Shown here one piece after another: positions 1-9,936 of a DNA stretch of 64,000 nt. Each line of letters begins with the position of its first letter. Position 1 is the stretch's first letter. The notes under the pieces are model-generated. The model saw nothing but the letters and a program-made list of their open reading frames with translations, was not told where the DNA came from and made no database searches. Source of the stretch: an uncultured Flavobacteriaceae bacterium (lineage in GTDB: Bacteria > Bacteroidota > Bacteroidia > Flavobacteriales > Flavobacteriaceae); NCBI GenBank assembly GCA_947500585.1, contig CANMSN010000011.1, positions 62,001-126,000 on the forward strand, read 5' to 3'. The position numbers and the translations under genes were made by a program.

Positions 1-1145
1 TAAAATCTGGGTTTTCTTGGAATCACGCACATGCCGATGTAGGCTCTTACATTTTATTTCATAAGGGAAAAAATTTAATAATAGATTCAGGAAATGCGAG
101 TTATTTAAATTCATTATATACCGAATACTATTGCCAAAGTGAGGCGCACAATGTCATCTTTTTTAATGGAAAAGCCCAAAACAGAAATGACCCATATTTT
201 GGAGTTGTTAATTCGGGGTCTTTACACAATATGGTTGAGGGAGAAGGTTTTAAATATTTATTAGCTAACGCAACAGGACCCTATTCACAAATTTTGGCTC
301 GTAATTACCGAAATTTTATTTGGGTAGGCGATGTTATTTTAGTTATTGATGATTTGTTGGCGCACGAACCCGGACAATTTGAATGGCTTCTGCATTACAA
401 TGGAGCGTCTGAACTAAAGGGAGGTATAGATCTTTCTATTAAGGAAGGAGATGCTAAAGTTTTGGTACGTCCGCTTTACCCAGAAACGTTTCCACCTGGA
501 GGTGAACGTCCTCATGATTTTCCTGAACACATGCGATTAACGGAAAGGATAGGGTATGAAGACCATCATCCAGAAATTAAAAAACCATATTGGTCTATCA
601 GTCATTTTGAAGAAACTGTCAGAACTAAGTTTATTTCAGCAATAATTTTAGAAACCGAAGAAAATAAAAATAAGTTACCAGTTATTGAACGTTTTGACGG
701 AAAAAACTTTTTAGGAGTTTCTATTACTCAAAACGGAGAAACTACTCAAGTTTATTTTAATCTGTTAGCAGATGGTAGATTGAAACACCGTAACAGTGCT
801 ATAACTATGAATGGATGGGAAACAGATGCTTACTTAACGGTTTTAAAGTTTAAAGAAAATGCTGATACTTCAAAACATGAAAATATAGAAGAGTTTTTTA
901 TAGGTCATGGTAGTTATTTACGTCGCGATGAGCAAGTTTTAATACATGCATTATCAAAATATACCGCTTTGGTAGAAAATTTTGCTATTAACCCTAGTGT
1001 TGTTTTTCAAGGGCAGGATAATGCAGATATAAGCCTTCATCTTTTAAAGGAATCAACTAGCATAAAATTGAATGGGATGCTTAAAAACGGTAATTATAAT
1101 GCTGAGAAAAAGTTAATTCAATTAAAAATTAGAGGTAATGAATAG
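1..1145 (+). CDS. Heparinase II/III-like protein, C-terminal part (5' truncated by window edge)
   Basis: The frame is open from base 3, so the first in-frame Met (base 231) is internal and the true start lies left of the window; 380 residues are visible. Near the start is the motif NHAHADVG, followed by GNASYLNS and then a beta-rich C-terminal region. This is the His/Asn-rich signature of the heparinase II/III-like C-terminal sandwich domain found in alginate, heparin and other uronate polysaccharide lyases (PL12/15/17-type folds). The missing N-terminal part would be the alpha/alpha toroid. The family usually cleaves uronic-acid polysaccharides by beta-elimination in the periplasm. The exact PL family cannot be told from this fragment. 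A DUF1080 lipoprotein gene follows 27 bp downstream, probably in the same operon. The gene at 3840-5792 belongs to the same fold. Confidence 0.8.
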   Translation, partial: KSGFSWNHAHADVGSYILFHKGKNLIIDSGNASYLNSLYTEYYCQSEAHNVIFFNGKAQNRNDPYFGVVNSGSLHNMVEGEGFKYLLANATGPYSQILARNYRNFIWVGDVILVIDDLLAHEPGQFEWLLHYNGASELKGGIDLSIKEGDAKVLVRPLYPETFPPGGERPHDFPEHMRLTERIGYEDHHPEIKKPYWSISHFEETVRTKFISAIILETEENKNKLPVIERFDGKNFLGVSITQNGETTQVYFNLLADGRLKHRNSAITMNGWETDAYLTVLKFKENADTSKHENIEEFFIGHGSYLRRDEQVLIHALSKYTALVENFAINPSVVFQGQDNADISLHLLKESTSIKLNGMLKNGNYNAEKKLIQLKIRGNE

Positions 1146-1172
1146 TTATAATTAATAAATAATAAATAAAGT

Positions 1173-1997
1173 ATGAATAGTATATCATTTCGCTCAGTAG
1201 TAATTGTATTAATATCCACATTAATACTTTCTTGTTCAAAGACAAAAAAAGACCCTTTGTCGAATGATGGTTTTGTTGATATTTTTAATGGTAAAAATTG
1301 GGACGGTTGGTATCTTAAATTAAGAAATGGAGATGTGGAAATGGCTAAAAAGGTTTATGTTATTGAAGACGAAATGGTGCATGTATTTAAAGATATGCCA
1401 GACAGCCTAAACCTAGATACGGGAGAGAATGGCACACATGGTCTTTTTTATACCAATAAAAAGTATAGTAAATATATCCTACGGTTTGAATATAAATGGG
1501 GTAATAAAATAACAAATAATTTTAAACGATGGCAATATGATGCGGGTTGTTATTATCATGTCTATGACGATAAAATTTGGCCAAAAGGTATAGAGTACCA
1601 AGTACGATATAATCACATTGAAAACAAAAATTATACAGGTGATTTTGTAACAGGTGGTACTTCATTAAATTGGTATACAGCAAAAGATAGTACGACGTTT
1701 CTTTTACCAAAACATGGAGGAATCGATGTGGGGCAAAAGCCAGAAAAAATACTTGAGTGTCTTTCTAATGTTGAATACAACGCGCTAAATGATAAATGGA
1801 ATAAATGTGAAGTAATTGTGATGGGAGATAAATATACCATTCATAAACTAAATGGTACAATAGTAAACATGGGAACCGATTTATCTCATAGCGAAGGAAT
1901 AATTGGTTTCCAATCTGAAACCGCTGAAATTTATTATAGAAATATTAGAATTAAAGAATTTGATGAAGTTATTCCAATGAAAGAGTTTATTAAATAA
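1173..1997 (+). CDS. DUF1080 (3-keto-disaccharide hydrolase-type) lipoprotein
   Basis: 274 residues with a lipoprotein signal ending LILSC (Cys21), so probably anchored in the periplasm or on the cell surface. The mature protein opens with FVDIFNGKNWDGWY, the hallmark start of DUF1080 domains, which have a concanavalin-like jelly-roll fold. It ends with the family's typical GIIGFQSETAEIYYRNIRIKE. Characterised relatives cleave 3-keto-glycosides made by Gfo/Idh/MocA oxidoreductases, but many DUF1080 proteins are uncharacterised. It lies between a heparinase-like gene (27 bp upstream) and a second DUF1080 gene (65 bp downstream), which points to one operon. It is longer than its neighbour because of insertions in the middle of the domain. 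Family assignment is firm; the reaction is inferred. Confidence 0.85.
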   Translation: MNSISFRSVVIVLISTLILSCSKTKKDPLSNDGFVDIFNGKNWDGWYLKLRNGDVEMAKKVYVIEDEMVHVFKDMPDSLNLDTGENGTHGLFYTNKKYSKYILRFEYKWGNKITNNFKRWQYDAGCYYHVYDDKIWPKGIEYQVRYNHIENKNYTGDFVTGGTSLNWYTAKDSTTFLLPKHGGIDVGQKPEKILECLSNVEYNALNDKWNKCEVIVMGDKYTIHKLNGTIVNMGTDLSHSEGIIGFQSETAEIYYRNIRIKEFDEVIPMKEFIK

Positions 1998-2062
1998 TAT
2001 AGACGTACATAAGTTGATTTTTTTTTTAATTTTATTGAATAATAATTAATCAGAACAAATAA

Positions 2063-2701
2063 ATGAAAAAATCACTACTTGTTTTAATGGTACTTCTATT
2101 TTTTGTATCATGCAATACAAAAAGAGAATTACTATTTAACGGAAAAAATCTTGATGGTTGGACAGTTTATACCAATGATTCTATTATCAATCCAACAGAT
2201 TTTTTTTATGTGAAAGATGGACTTATTGAAACTGTTGGAGTGCCACTAGGGTATGCAAGAACAATTAAAGAATATTCTAATTATATATTGCATGTTGAGT
2301 GGAGATATCCAGAAAACCCAACAAATAGTGGCATTTTTATTCATACCAGTGGTTCTGATAAAATTTTTCCAAATCATTATCAAGGTCAGTTAAAACATGA
2401 AAATGCTGGAGATTTTATTGTACAAGGAGAAGGTTTAAATGCAACAGTAGGTGATTCAATATATTATTCTACGCAAGATGATAAACCCGTGGTTCCAAAA
2501 GAGCATGATAGCAATGAAAAACCTGCCGGAGAATGGAATAGTTATGATATTACATGTAAAGGTAGCACCATAGAACTTTGGGTAAACGGATTATTGCAAA
2601 ACACAGCAACAAATTGTTCCATAACTAAAGGAGGAATTGGGTTACAGGCTGAAGGATCAAAAATCCAATTTCGAAATTTATGGATTGAGCCAATTAAATA
2701 A
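2063..2701 (+). CDS. DUF1080 lipoprotein, single domain
   Basis: 212 residues, a compact single DUF1080 domain. The signal peptide ends FFVSC (Cys17), a lipobox. The domain starts LLFNGKNLDGWTVY and closes with GGIGLQAEGSKIQFRNLWIEP; the middle holds NSGIFIHTSG and GEWNSYDITCKG, which are typical of the family. It is probably a periplasmic 3-keto-glycoside hydrolase or lyase, or a related carbohydrate-binding enzyme. The Kelch gene follows after only 6 bp, so the two are very likely co-transcribed. Together with the gene just upstream and the tandem protein at 24518-25906, the locus encodes four DUF1080 domains. Confidence 0.87.
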   Translation: MKKSLLVLMVLLFFVSCNTKRELLFNGKNLDGWTVYTNDSIINPTDFFYVKDGLIETVGVPLGYARTIKEYSNYILHVEWRYPENPTNSGIFIHTSGSDKIFPNHYQGQLKHENAGDFIVQGEGLNATVGDSIYYSTQDDKPVVPKEHDSNEKPAGEWNSYDITCKGSTIELWVNGLLQNTATNCSITKGGIGLQAEGSKIQFRNLWIEPIK

Positions 2702-2707
2702 TAAGTC

Positions 2708-3703
2708 ATGATTAAAATATTTAAATTCAGCTCTTTACTTTTACTTATTGGTTTTCAACAGTGCTATTCGCAATCTTCTGATGATTACAAATGGGAAACT
2801 TTATCTTGCAACGGAGAGCCTGTTGCACGTCATGAAGCAGCATTTATAGAAGTTGACGGGAAGTTTTATCTAGTTGGAGGCAGACGCATACAAGAAATTT
2901 CCATTTTTGATCCAAAAACTAATACCTGGACATTAGGAGCTAAACCACCAATCGAGCTCCATCATTTTCAGGGGTTTTCCTATAAAGGAAAGATTTATGT
3001 AGTTGGTGCACATACTGGTAAATATCCTCATGAAACTCCTTTAAAAGAAGCCTATGTTTACGACCCAGCTAATGATACTTGGGAAAAAGGATTTTCAATG
3101 CCAAAGAATAGATTAAGAGCATCTACTACTGCAAATGTGTATAATGATAAACTATACATAGCTGGTGGTATTATTGATGGGCATTGGGATGGTCATGTAA
3201 AATGGTTTGATGTTTATAATTTTAAAACAAAACAATGGGAAACACTTGCAGATGCGCCTCGTGCCAGAGATCATGCTACATCTGTAGTCTGTAACAATAA
3301 ATTATATTTATTAGGAGGAAGACTGTCATCGGGTAAAATTGAGAAAGTCTTTCATCTCACAGTTGCAGAGGTTGATGTTTATGATTTTAAAACAGGTAAG
3401 TGGAGCACTTTAGAGACTTATGTACCAACACAACGAGCAGGTTGTATGGCAGTTTGTATAAAAGATAAAATAGTGTTCACTGGAGGTGAAAGTGTTTCAC
3501 AAAATACCGCACATGATGAAGTTGAATGTTATGATGTTAAAACTGGAACTTGGAGCGTATTACCATCATTAAATCAAGGCCGCCATGGCACACAAATTAT
3601 TCATTACAAAAATAAACTTTATATAGCTTCAGGTTGTGGAAGTAGAGGGGGTAAACTTGAACTAAAAACTATTGAGTACATTAGTGATAAGGTCGTTAAA
3701 TAA
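2708..3703 (+). CDS. Exported Kelch-repeat beta-propeller protein
   Basis: 331 residues with an N-terminal signal (hydrophobic FSSLLLLIGF, then Gln/Cys/Ser-rich; cleavage probably near YSQ-SS). About six Kelch blades are visible, each with a Gly-Gly or equivalent turn: FYLVGGRR, IYVVGAHTG, LYIAGGIIDG, LYLLGGRLSSG, IVFTGGESV and LYIASGCGS. The blades are separated by Trp motifs such as NTWT, DTWEKG, KQWETL, GKWSTL and GTWSVLP. This predicts a six-bladed propeller. Related proteins include sialate epimerases (NanM) and galactose-oxidase-like folds, but no catalytic signature lets me choose. It starts 6 bp after the DUF1080 stop, so it shares its transcript and presumably its substrate. Confidence 0.8.
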   Translation: MIKIFKFSSLLLLIGFQQCYSQSSDDYKWETLSCNGEPVARHEAAFIEVDGKFYLVGGRRIQEISIFDPKTNTWTLGAKPPIELHHFQGFSYKGKIYVVGAHTGKYPHETPLKEAYVYDPANDTWEKGFSMPKNRLRASTTANVYNDKLYIAGGIIDGHWDGHVKWFDVYNFKTKQWETLADAPRARDHATSVVCNNKLYLLGGRLSSGKIEKVFHLTVAEVDVYDFKTGKWSTLETYVPTQRAGCMAVCIKDKIVFTGGESVSQNTAHDEVECYDVKTGTWSVLPSLNQGRHGTQIIHYKNKLYIASGCGSRGGKLELKTIEYISDKVVK

Positions 3704-3839
3704 ATGATTTGTAATTATATTGGACTTACTATAAAGAATGGATGTTGAAAATAGATTATAATTTACAAAGCATGAGCTATGATTTATATTTAATTATACT
3801 AAAAATAAATAACTTTATCGATGGAATTAATAATTGTAA

Positions 3840-5792
3840 ATGATGAAGCTCAAAAGAAAGATAAAAGCATTAATCTATTTTGGGTTTTCACTATGTTTTG
3901 TAATACTTTTTAGTTGTAATAATCAAAAAAATAAACCATTAGATATTGGTAAATATCTAAGTTACGCAAATTCAGATACTATATATCCATCTGCAAAGCA
4001 AATTGAGATGCTTAAAGCAGTAATGCCGAAACAATCTTTTCAACCAGTGCCATCTATTGCAGATCGGGCTTATTGGACTAAAATAGCAGATAGTGAATCT
4101 GGTAAAGATTATTTTGAAAAAGCATTATCTGAACTTGAAAAAGCGCCAGAAGTTCCTATAACTGATAGTATTTACAGACTAGCCAATAAGCAAGGTAATC
4201 GAGGGATATATAAACCTAGATACTATCGCACCATGAATCGATTGGAACGATTTATATTGGCTGAATGTTTAGAAAATAGAGGACGTTTTTTATCTCAAAT
4301 TAAGGTGTATTGTCAAGCTATTATGAACATGAAATCATGGCTACATCCAAATCATGACGATGATGCTAACGGAGTTCTTGAAGGTAGGCGCGTTTCAATT
4401 GATTTAGGAGCGCGAAAATTTGGGTCTGTTTTAGCCTTATCAGAAATTCTTTTAGAAGATAAGTTAGAACGAGATTTAAGAGATGAAATCACTAAGCAGT
4501 TGCAATGGCGAATAATAGATACTTACCTACAAAGTTGCAAAACAAATGATGAAAATAATAGATGGATAAAAACAAAAAGTAATTGGAACTCAGTTTGCAA
4601 TAGTGGTTCTGTTTTTGTTACTATAGCGACTTCTAAAAGTGAAGATGAGCGACTTGCTGCAATAGGAAGTGCGTTAAATAGTTCAGTCCATTATTTAAGC
4701 GGTTTTGGCGATGACGGGTATTGCTCCGAAGGTTTAGGGTATTGGCGATATGGTTTTGGTCACTACTTATATTTAGCACAAATTTTACATGATTATACAG
4801 GGGGTAAAATAAATTTATTTGATTCAGATAATCCAGAAAAATTAAAAAATATAGGAAATTTTCCTGAGAAGTTTGAAATTCAAAATGAAAGGTGTGCACC
4901 ATTCTCAGATGGTGTGTCTTCTATTTCAAAAAAAGGCAGTAATTTTTCTTATGCATTATCTGCCAAATATTATGGTGCGCAAAAACCTTTAGAATTAAGA
5001 TTAGAAGAAGCTGTTGAACAGTTAATAGCTTGGAGAAATCCTGATGATTTTACTTTTAATGATAATATAGAAAGAAATAAATTACCCGATTATTCTTATT
5101 TCGACGACTTTGGAATGGTAATTTCTCGTGGAAAACAAAAAGCCCCATTTTCAATAGCTATAAAAGCAGGTCATAATAGCGAAAATCATAATCATAACGA
5201 TGTTGGTACGTATAGTATCGTTTTAGATAAAGATATAATGACTGGAGATATTGGTGCCCCATCTTATATTGCTGGAGCATTTTCACCAGATAACAAAGCA
5301 CGTAGTTCTTGGGGACATCCAGTACCAAGAATAGATAATACACTTCAATCTAAAGGAAGAGAATTTGAAGGTGTAGTTACTGCCACAGAATTTACTGAAA
5401 ATCGAGATAAAGTAGTTATGGATATTAAAGCAGCATATGAAATCTCATTTTTGAAGAGTTTGGTAAGAACTATGGAAAATGATAAGTCAGGATTTGGAAC
5501 TATCACGATTGAAGATTCATTTTCTTCAACCAAGCCAGTAACATTTGGCATTGCAATAATGACTTTAAATACATATGAAATTATAGATAATAATACTGTA
5601 ATCTTAATGTCTGATAATCAAAAAGTAAAAGCTACGATTACAGGTTATGGAGCATCATGGAAAATTACTGATGAATTTGTTCCTGTTAAATATTTACGAG
5701 AGGGTGCGCCAGCGTATAGAATTGGTGTTGATTTTGAAAAACCAATTAGTAAAGGAGCTATAAAAATCAAATACACGCCAATTTTTGAGTGA
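3840..5792 (+). CDS. Heparinase II/III-like lipoprotein (putative polysaccharide lyase)
   Basis: 650 residues. A basic N-terminus is followed by a hydrophobic stretch and the lipobox ILFSC (Cys26). Residues about 60-400 are helical and Trp/Tyr-rich, as expected for the alpha/alpha toroid of heparinase II/III-type lyases. At residues 449-454 is NHNHND, followed by VGTYS and GDIGAPSYIAG, which mark the beta-sandwich domain. The family cleaves uronate-containing glycans by beta-elimination. Two adjacent ATGs (3840 and 3843) could both initiate; no strong ribosome-binding site decides between them. The 136-bp upstream gap shows no obvious promoter. It is a paralogue in fold, not a close copy, of the truncated gene at the window start. 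Exact PL family and substrate are unresolved. Confidence 0.8.
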   Translation: MMKLKRKIKALIYFGFSLCFVILFSCNNQKNKPLDIGKYLSYANSDTIYPSAKQIEMLKAVMPKQSFQPVPSIADRAYWTKIADSESGKDYFEKALSELEKAPEVPITDSIYRLANKQGNRGIYKPRYYRTMNRLERFILAECLENRGRFLSQIKVYCQAIMNMKSWLHPNHDDDANGVLEGRRVSIDLGARKFGSVLALSEILLEDKLERDLRDEITKQLQWRIIDTYLQSCKTNDENNRWIKTKSNWNSVCNSGSVFVTIATSKSEDERLAAIGSALNSSVHYLSGFGDDGYCSEGLGYWRYGFGHYLYLAQILHDYTGGKINLFDSDNPEKLKNIGNFPEKFEIQNERCAPFSDGVSSISKKGSNFSYALSAKYYGAQKPLELRLEEAVEQLIAWRNPDDFTFNDNIERNKLPDYSYFDDFGMVISRGKQKAPFSIAIKAGHNSENHNHNDVGTYSIVLDKDIMTGDIGAPSYIAGAFSPDNKARSSWGHPVPRIDNTLQSKGREFEGVVTATEFTENRDKVVMDIKAAYEISFLKSLVRTMENDKSGFGTITIEDSFSSTKPVTFGIAIMTLNTYEIIDNNTVILMSDNQKVKATITGYGASWKITDEFVPVKYLREGAPAYRIGVDFEKPISKGAIKIKYTPIFE

Positions 5793-5861
5793 TTTATTGA
5801 AAAGCTATATCTGAAAACGTGTTCTTTTAAATTAAAATAAGTGTTATTTAACTAAGCTACT

Positions 5862-7994
5862 ATGAAAAATCAATTAATTATTATTACCACAACATTGTTT
5901 GTTGTTTTGACTTCATGTACTAAAACGACATCTAAAAACGAAATAACTTTTTATATCTCTCTAGATGGAAGTGACTCGCAAATAGGAACAAGTATTGAAA
6001 GTCCATTTGCCACTTTAGAGAAAGCGCGTAATACCATAAGAGAACTCAAGGAGAAAGGTCAACTTAATAAACCAGTGACAGTATATCTTAAAGAAGGTAC
6101 TTACCAGCTTTTTGAACCTTTTGTTTTGAGAACAGAAGATTCTGGAACAGAAGAATTCCCAATTACTTATCGTGCTTATGACAACGGAAAGACAATAATT
6201 AGTGGTGGTTTACAGGTAAGTAATTGGACGAAAACCAAGCTTAATGGATATAATGTATTGGTTTCAGATTTGTCTAAACTTGAAAGATATGCTCCGTTCG
6301 AACAGTTATGGGTAAATAGTCACCGTGCAGTTCAAGCAAGAACACCCAACAGTGGTTACTTGAAAGTTCCAACTAAGCAAGGCGTCGATACTAAAGATGT
6401 AAGACGAAGTAGCTCTTATGACTTTTCATACTCTTTAGAGGATGAATTTCACCTAGAAGGCGCAGATGACTGCGTTGCCGTAGTGTTTAATAAATGGTTG
6501 GAGTATCATATGCCCATTGACAAAATTGATCGTCAAAATAAAAAAATTATCTCAACAAAAAAAGGAGGTAGGGCAATTGAAGGTGATGATGATTATTATC
6601 TTGAGGGAGGTCGTGTTATGCTAGACAAACCAGGCGAGTGGTATCTTGACAGACAAGAACGCAAACTATATTATTTTCCATTGGAAGAAGAGATAGATGT
6701 TGTAGCAACCATTCCTTCGTTGATAAACGTACTTCGGTTAGAAGGCGATGTAAAGAATAATCAGTTGGTTGAATATGTTCAATTTAAAGGTTTAACTTTC
6801 AGCCATACTACTTGGGTTTTACCTAGAGAATCTGAAAAATCTGGTTACGGGCAAGCAGACATTAGAATGGATGGGTCTGTGTTTTTAACGGGCGCTAAAA
6901 ATTGCCTTTTTGAGGAATGCGAAATTACAGCAATAGGTAACTATGGGCTAGAAATGTCATTGGGGTGCACAAATAATCGAATTCTGCGATGTAATATATA
7001 CGATTTAGGTGCTGGAGGACTTCTCATTGGTCCAAAAATCCGTCCAAAAGGAAAGGTGACAGCTGAGGGTATTGGAGAAGAACTACTTCCAGTTCTAGAA
7101 AAATCATCTGATGCTACAAGTAACAATGAAATAGCCGATTGCCGTATTTATGATGGTGGGCGTTACTTTCACTGTGCCGTTGGTATTTGGATAGGACAAA
7201 GTCCAGATAATCAAATTCATCACAACGAAATTTATAATTTTTATTATTCAGCTATCTCAACAGGATGGACTTGGGGCTACGGTCAAGCATTGGCCACGGG
7301 CAATATTTTTGAGTATAATCATATTCATCATATAGGTAAGCTAATGAATGGAGATGGATCTGTACTTAGTGATTTGGGGGGTATTTATACCTTAGGAAAC
7401 CAAACGGGAACTGTTATTCGGAATAATGAATTTCACGATATATGGGCTGGAAAATATGGTGGTTGGGCTATTTATTGTGATGAAGGTACGACCAATATAA
7501 TGATAGAAAATAATCTTGCTTATCGTTGCCGTCATGCTTGCTTCAATCAGCATTATGGCAAGGATAATATGGTTAGGAATAATATTTTCGCTTTTGCTGG
7601 TACCAGTGTAGTTATGATGGCAAAAATTCAACCTCATACAGCTTTTAATTTAAAGAATAATATTCTGCTCAGTGATGGTACACCAATATATGCTGGGGGT
7701 TATGAGTATAGGGTTGAACAGAAAAATGGTTTTGTGGCCGATAGTAATTTGGTTTGGTCAACTGCAGGGAAAGTTTTGGGGGCACAAAATCGATTTCCAA
7801 GTCGAATTTATGAACCAAGTGAAGCAGTTATGAGTTGGGAAGACTGGCAGGCACTTGGAAATGACCAACATTCGATTATTACAGATCCAGGTTTTAAAGA
7901 CCCGACTAATGGTGATTTTAGCTTAGCAGATGACAGTCCTGCATTGAAAATAGGCTTTAAGCCATTTCCATTGGGTCAAGCAGGACCTCGATAG
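5862..7994 (+). CDS. Right-handed parallel beta-helix lipoprotein, GH141-like
   Basis: 710 residues with lipobox VLTSC (Cys19). The N-terminal motif SLDGSDSQIGTS followed by SPFATLEKARNTIRELK is typical of the large beta-helix enzymes that include GH141 (alpha-L-fucosidase/xylanase) and related unassigned families. An ISGG motif follows. From about residue 300 to 620 there are Asn-rich beta-helix coils with CLFEECEITAIGNYGLEMS, NNRILRCNIYDLGAGG, NQIHHNEIYNFYYSAIS and VIRNNEFHDI. A W-rich tail (MSWEDWQALG) and a final short strand segment close the protein. It probably cleaves a glycosidic bond at the cell surface. GH141 would fit the two fucosidases and the fucose permease in this locus, but the family call is tentative. 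Confidence 0.65.
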   Translation: MKNQLIIITTTLFVVLTSCTKTTSKNEITFYISLDGSDSQIGTSIESPFATLEKARNTIRELKEKGQLNKPVTVYLKEGTYQLFEPFVLRTEDSGTEEFPITYRAYDNGKTIISGGLQVSNWTKTKLNGYNVLVSDLSKLERYAPFEQLWVNSHRAVQARTPNSGYLKVPTKQGVDTKDVRRSSSYDFSYSLEDEFHLEGADDCVAVVFNKWLEYHMPIDKIDRQNKKIISTKKGGRAIEGDDDYYLEGGRVMLDKPGEWYLDRQERKLYYFPLEEEIDVVATIPSLINVLRLEGDVKNNQLVEYVQFKGLTFSHTTWVLPRESEKSGYGQADIRMDGSVFLTGAKNCLFEECEITAIGNYGLEMSLGCTNNRILRCNIYDLGAGGLLIGPKIRPKGKVTAEGIGEELLPVLEKSSDATSNNEIADCRIYDGGRYFHCAVGIWIGQSPDNQIHHNEIYNFYYSAISTGWTWGYGQALATGNIFEYNHIHHIGKLMNGDGSVLSDLGGIYTLGNQTGTVIRNNEFHDIWAGKYGGWAIYCDEGTTNIMIENNLAYRCRHACFNQHYGKDNMVRNNIFAFAGTSVVMMAKIQPHTAFNLKNNILLSDGTPIYAGGYEYRVEQKNGFVADSNLVWSTAGKVLGAQNRFPSRIYEPSEAVMSWEDWQALGNDQHSIITDPGFKDPTNGDFSLADDSPALKIGFKPFPLGQAGPR

Positions 7995-8110
7995 TTTTAC
8001 AATGAATTTTATCAGCAAATACAATTAAATGAAGTTTCACGCTTCTATATTTAAGAATTTCAGAAAAATCAAATCAAACATAAGGTTAAAATGAATAATA
8101 ATTAAAGATT

Positions 8111-9694
8111 ATGAATAGATACACAAAATTTAAGCGATTTTTTCCGATACTGGCATGTTGTTTTTATTTCTTCTTTTGTGCTTTTTATGGATGTGCTCAA
8201 ACAAGTAAACCTAATATTGTCATTATTTATACAGACGACCAAGGTTATGGCGATGTAAGTGCACTTAATCCTGAAGCCAAATTTAAAACGCCAAATATAG
8301 ATAGGTTGGTAAACGAAGGACTTACGTTTACTGATGGGCACAGTAGCGATGGTGTTTGTACACCTTCTAGATACACCTTATTAACAGGACGATACAGTTG
8401 GAGAACTTCATTAAAAAAAGGTGTTTTTGGTTCAGATGGCCCGTGTTTAATTGAAAAAGATAGGATGACGATTGCTTCTTTACTAAAAGATCATGGTTAT
8501 AATACTGCCATGGTAGGCAAGTGGCATCTTCAAATGGAGTTTGAAGGTAGTTTAAAACATGGTGGTCGAGATTGGTCAAAACCATTTACTGACGGACCTA
8601 TAGAAAAAGGCTTTGATTATTTTTTCGGAATTCCAGCCTCAATGAATTTTGGAATATTAACCTATTTAGAGAACGACCGGGTTTTAGATCCACCTACTTT
8701 ATATACCAAAAAGAAAATGGATATTACGCCTCGAACCTATAGAATGACACCGCCATATAAGGATGATAAAGGCAAAGGATATATTGAGGTAGCACCCTCT
8801 TTTAATGATGAATTGGTATTACAAACTTTTGCAAATAAGGCGGTTGAATACATAAACAAATCGGCAATTGAGGCTAAAAATGGAAAACCTTTCTTTTTAT
8901 ATTTACCTCTAACTAGCCCGCACTTGCCTCATTGTACGCATCCTGATTTTCAAGGGCGGAGTAACTGTGGAAATTATGGCGATTTTATGGAAGAAACTGA
9001 TTATCGGGTAGGGCAGGTATTAGATGCTTTAAAAGCAAACGGTTTGGAGGATAATACCTTGGTTATTTTTTCTTCAGATAATGGTGCTGAATCTAATTAT
9101 GCATATCAACGCGATACCTATCAGCATTATAGTTGTATGAATTTTAAAGGCGGTAAGCGAGATATTTATGAAGGCGGACATAGAGTGCCGTTTTTAATGC
9201 GTTGGCCAAAAGTGATTAGTGCAAAAGGAAAAGTGAATTCACCTGTATGTCAGTCTGATTACTTAGCAACTATTGCAGATATTGTTGGAGTAAAGCTTCC
9301 AGATCATGCTGGCGAAGATAGTTATAGCCTGTATCCATTGATTAAAGATGTTAACTCGAATCAAAATTTAGATCGAGCAGTTATTCATCATTCCGCTACA
9401 GGGCATTTTGCCATTAGAGAAGGTAAATGGAAATTGAATATGCTTAGAGGTTCTGGAGGGTCTTTAAAGCCAGTTATTATAAAACCTGATGCAGGAGAAG
9501 CTTTATTCGAATTGTATGATATGGAAAATGACCCTGGAGAAACTACAAATTTGTATTTTGAGCAGCCTGAAGTTGTAGCCCGCCTATCCGAAAAAATAAC
9601 CCAAATTATAAAAAACGGAAGGTCAACTAATGGAGAGCCTCAATCTTTTGTAAAGGATGATTGGGAACAACTTACGTGGATGACATTTGATTAA
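8111..9694 (+). CDS. Exported sulfatase, formylglycine type (CTPSR)
   Basis: 527 residues. The signal region ends AFYGC (Cys28), which reads as a lipobox. The type I sulfatase core begins PNIVIIYTDDQGYGD, with the metal-binding Asp pair. The formylglycine motif CTPSR is at residues 83-87, followed by YTLLTGRYSWR. KWHL and the later SSDNGAE metal-site segment are also present, and LYDMENDPGETTNL marks the C-terminal subdomain. It should remove sulfate esters from sugars in the periplasm after Cys83 is converted to formylglycine. It resembles the GALNS/arylsulfatase-A-like S1 subfamilies, but sub-family assignment needs a database. It sits in the left enzyme block, 116 bp after the beta-helix gene. 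Confidence 0.9.
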   Translation: MNRYTKFKRFFPILACCFYFFFCAFYGCAQTSKPNIVIIYTDDQGYGDVSALNPEAKFKTPNIDRLVNEGLTFTDGHSSDGVCTPSRYTLLTGRYSWRTSLKKGVFGSDGPCLIEKDRMTIASLLKDHGYNTAMVGKWHLQMEFEGSLKHGGRDWSKPFTDGPIEKGFDYFFGIPASMNFGILTYLENDRVLDPPTLYTKKKMDITPRTYRMTPPYKDDKGKGYIEVAPSFNDELVLQTFANKAVEYINKSAIEAKNGKPFFLYLPLTSPHLPHCTHPDFQGRSNCGNYGDFMEETDYRVGQVLDALKANGLEDNTLVIFSSDNGAESNYAYQRDTYQHYSCMNFKGGKRDIYEGGHRVPFLMRWPKVISAKGKVNSPVCQSDYLATIADIVGVKLPDHAGEDSYSLYPLIKDVNSNQNLDRAVIHHSATGHFAIREGKWKLNMLRGSGGSLKPVIIKPDAGEALFELYDMENDPGETTNLYFEQPEVVARLSEKITQIIKNGRSTNGEPQSFVKDDWEQLTWMTFD

Positions 9695-9936
9695 AATACA
9701 GTCATAAATTATTTAAATAAGCTTAAGACTATTTAAATATTCAATTGGTAAGAATAGGATTTTTTAATTTTTTTCTTATGGATTGGTTTTGATAAAACTA
9801 GTATTTAATTATACAGTAAACTTATGGTTCATAATTTATACATTACGAGCTATTAGTTATCGTTAAATATTTTAGTTTTTATCAACTTGCATTAGAATTT
9901 AAATTCAGTATAATAAATACTACCTTAACTGATAAT
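9695..9936 (+). other. Intergenic gap, 242 bp, AT-rich
   Basis: No ORF, RNA gene or clear hairpin terminator is visible. The sequence is rich in A/T runs. It contains no GTCCAT operator like those at susC or the inositol oxygenase operon, and no exact TAnnTTTG box close to the downstream start. A promoter for the esterase gene could lie here but I cannot place one. Confidence 0.5.

Noticed and set aside
4684-4692. GTCCAT inside the heparinase-like gene as an HTCS site
   Set aside because: Single copy in coding sequence with no second copy 21 bp away and no -7 box; chance occurrence.
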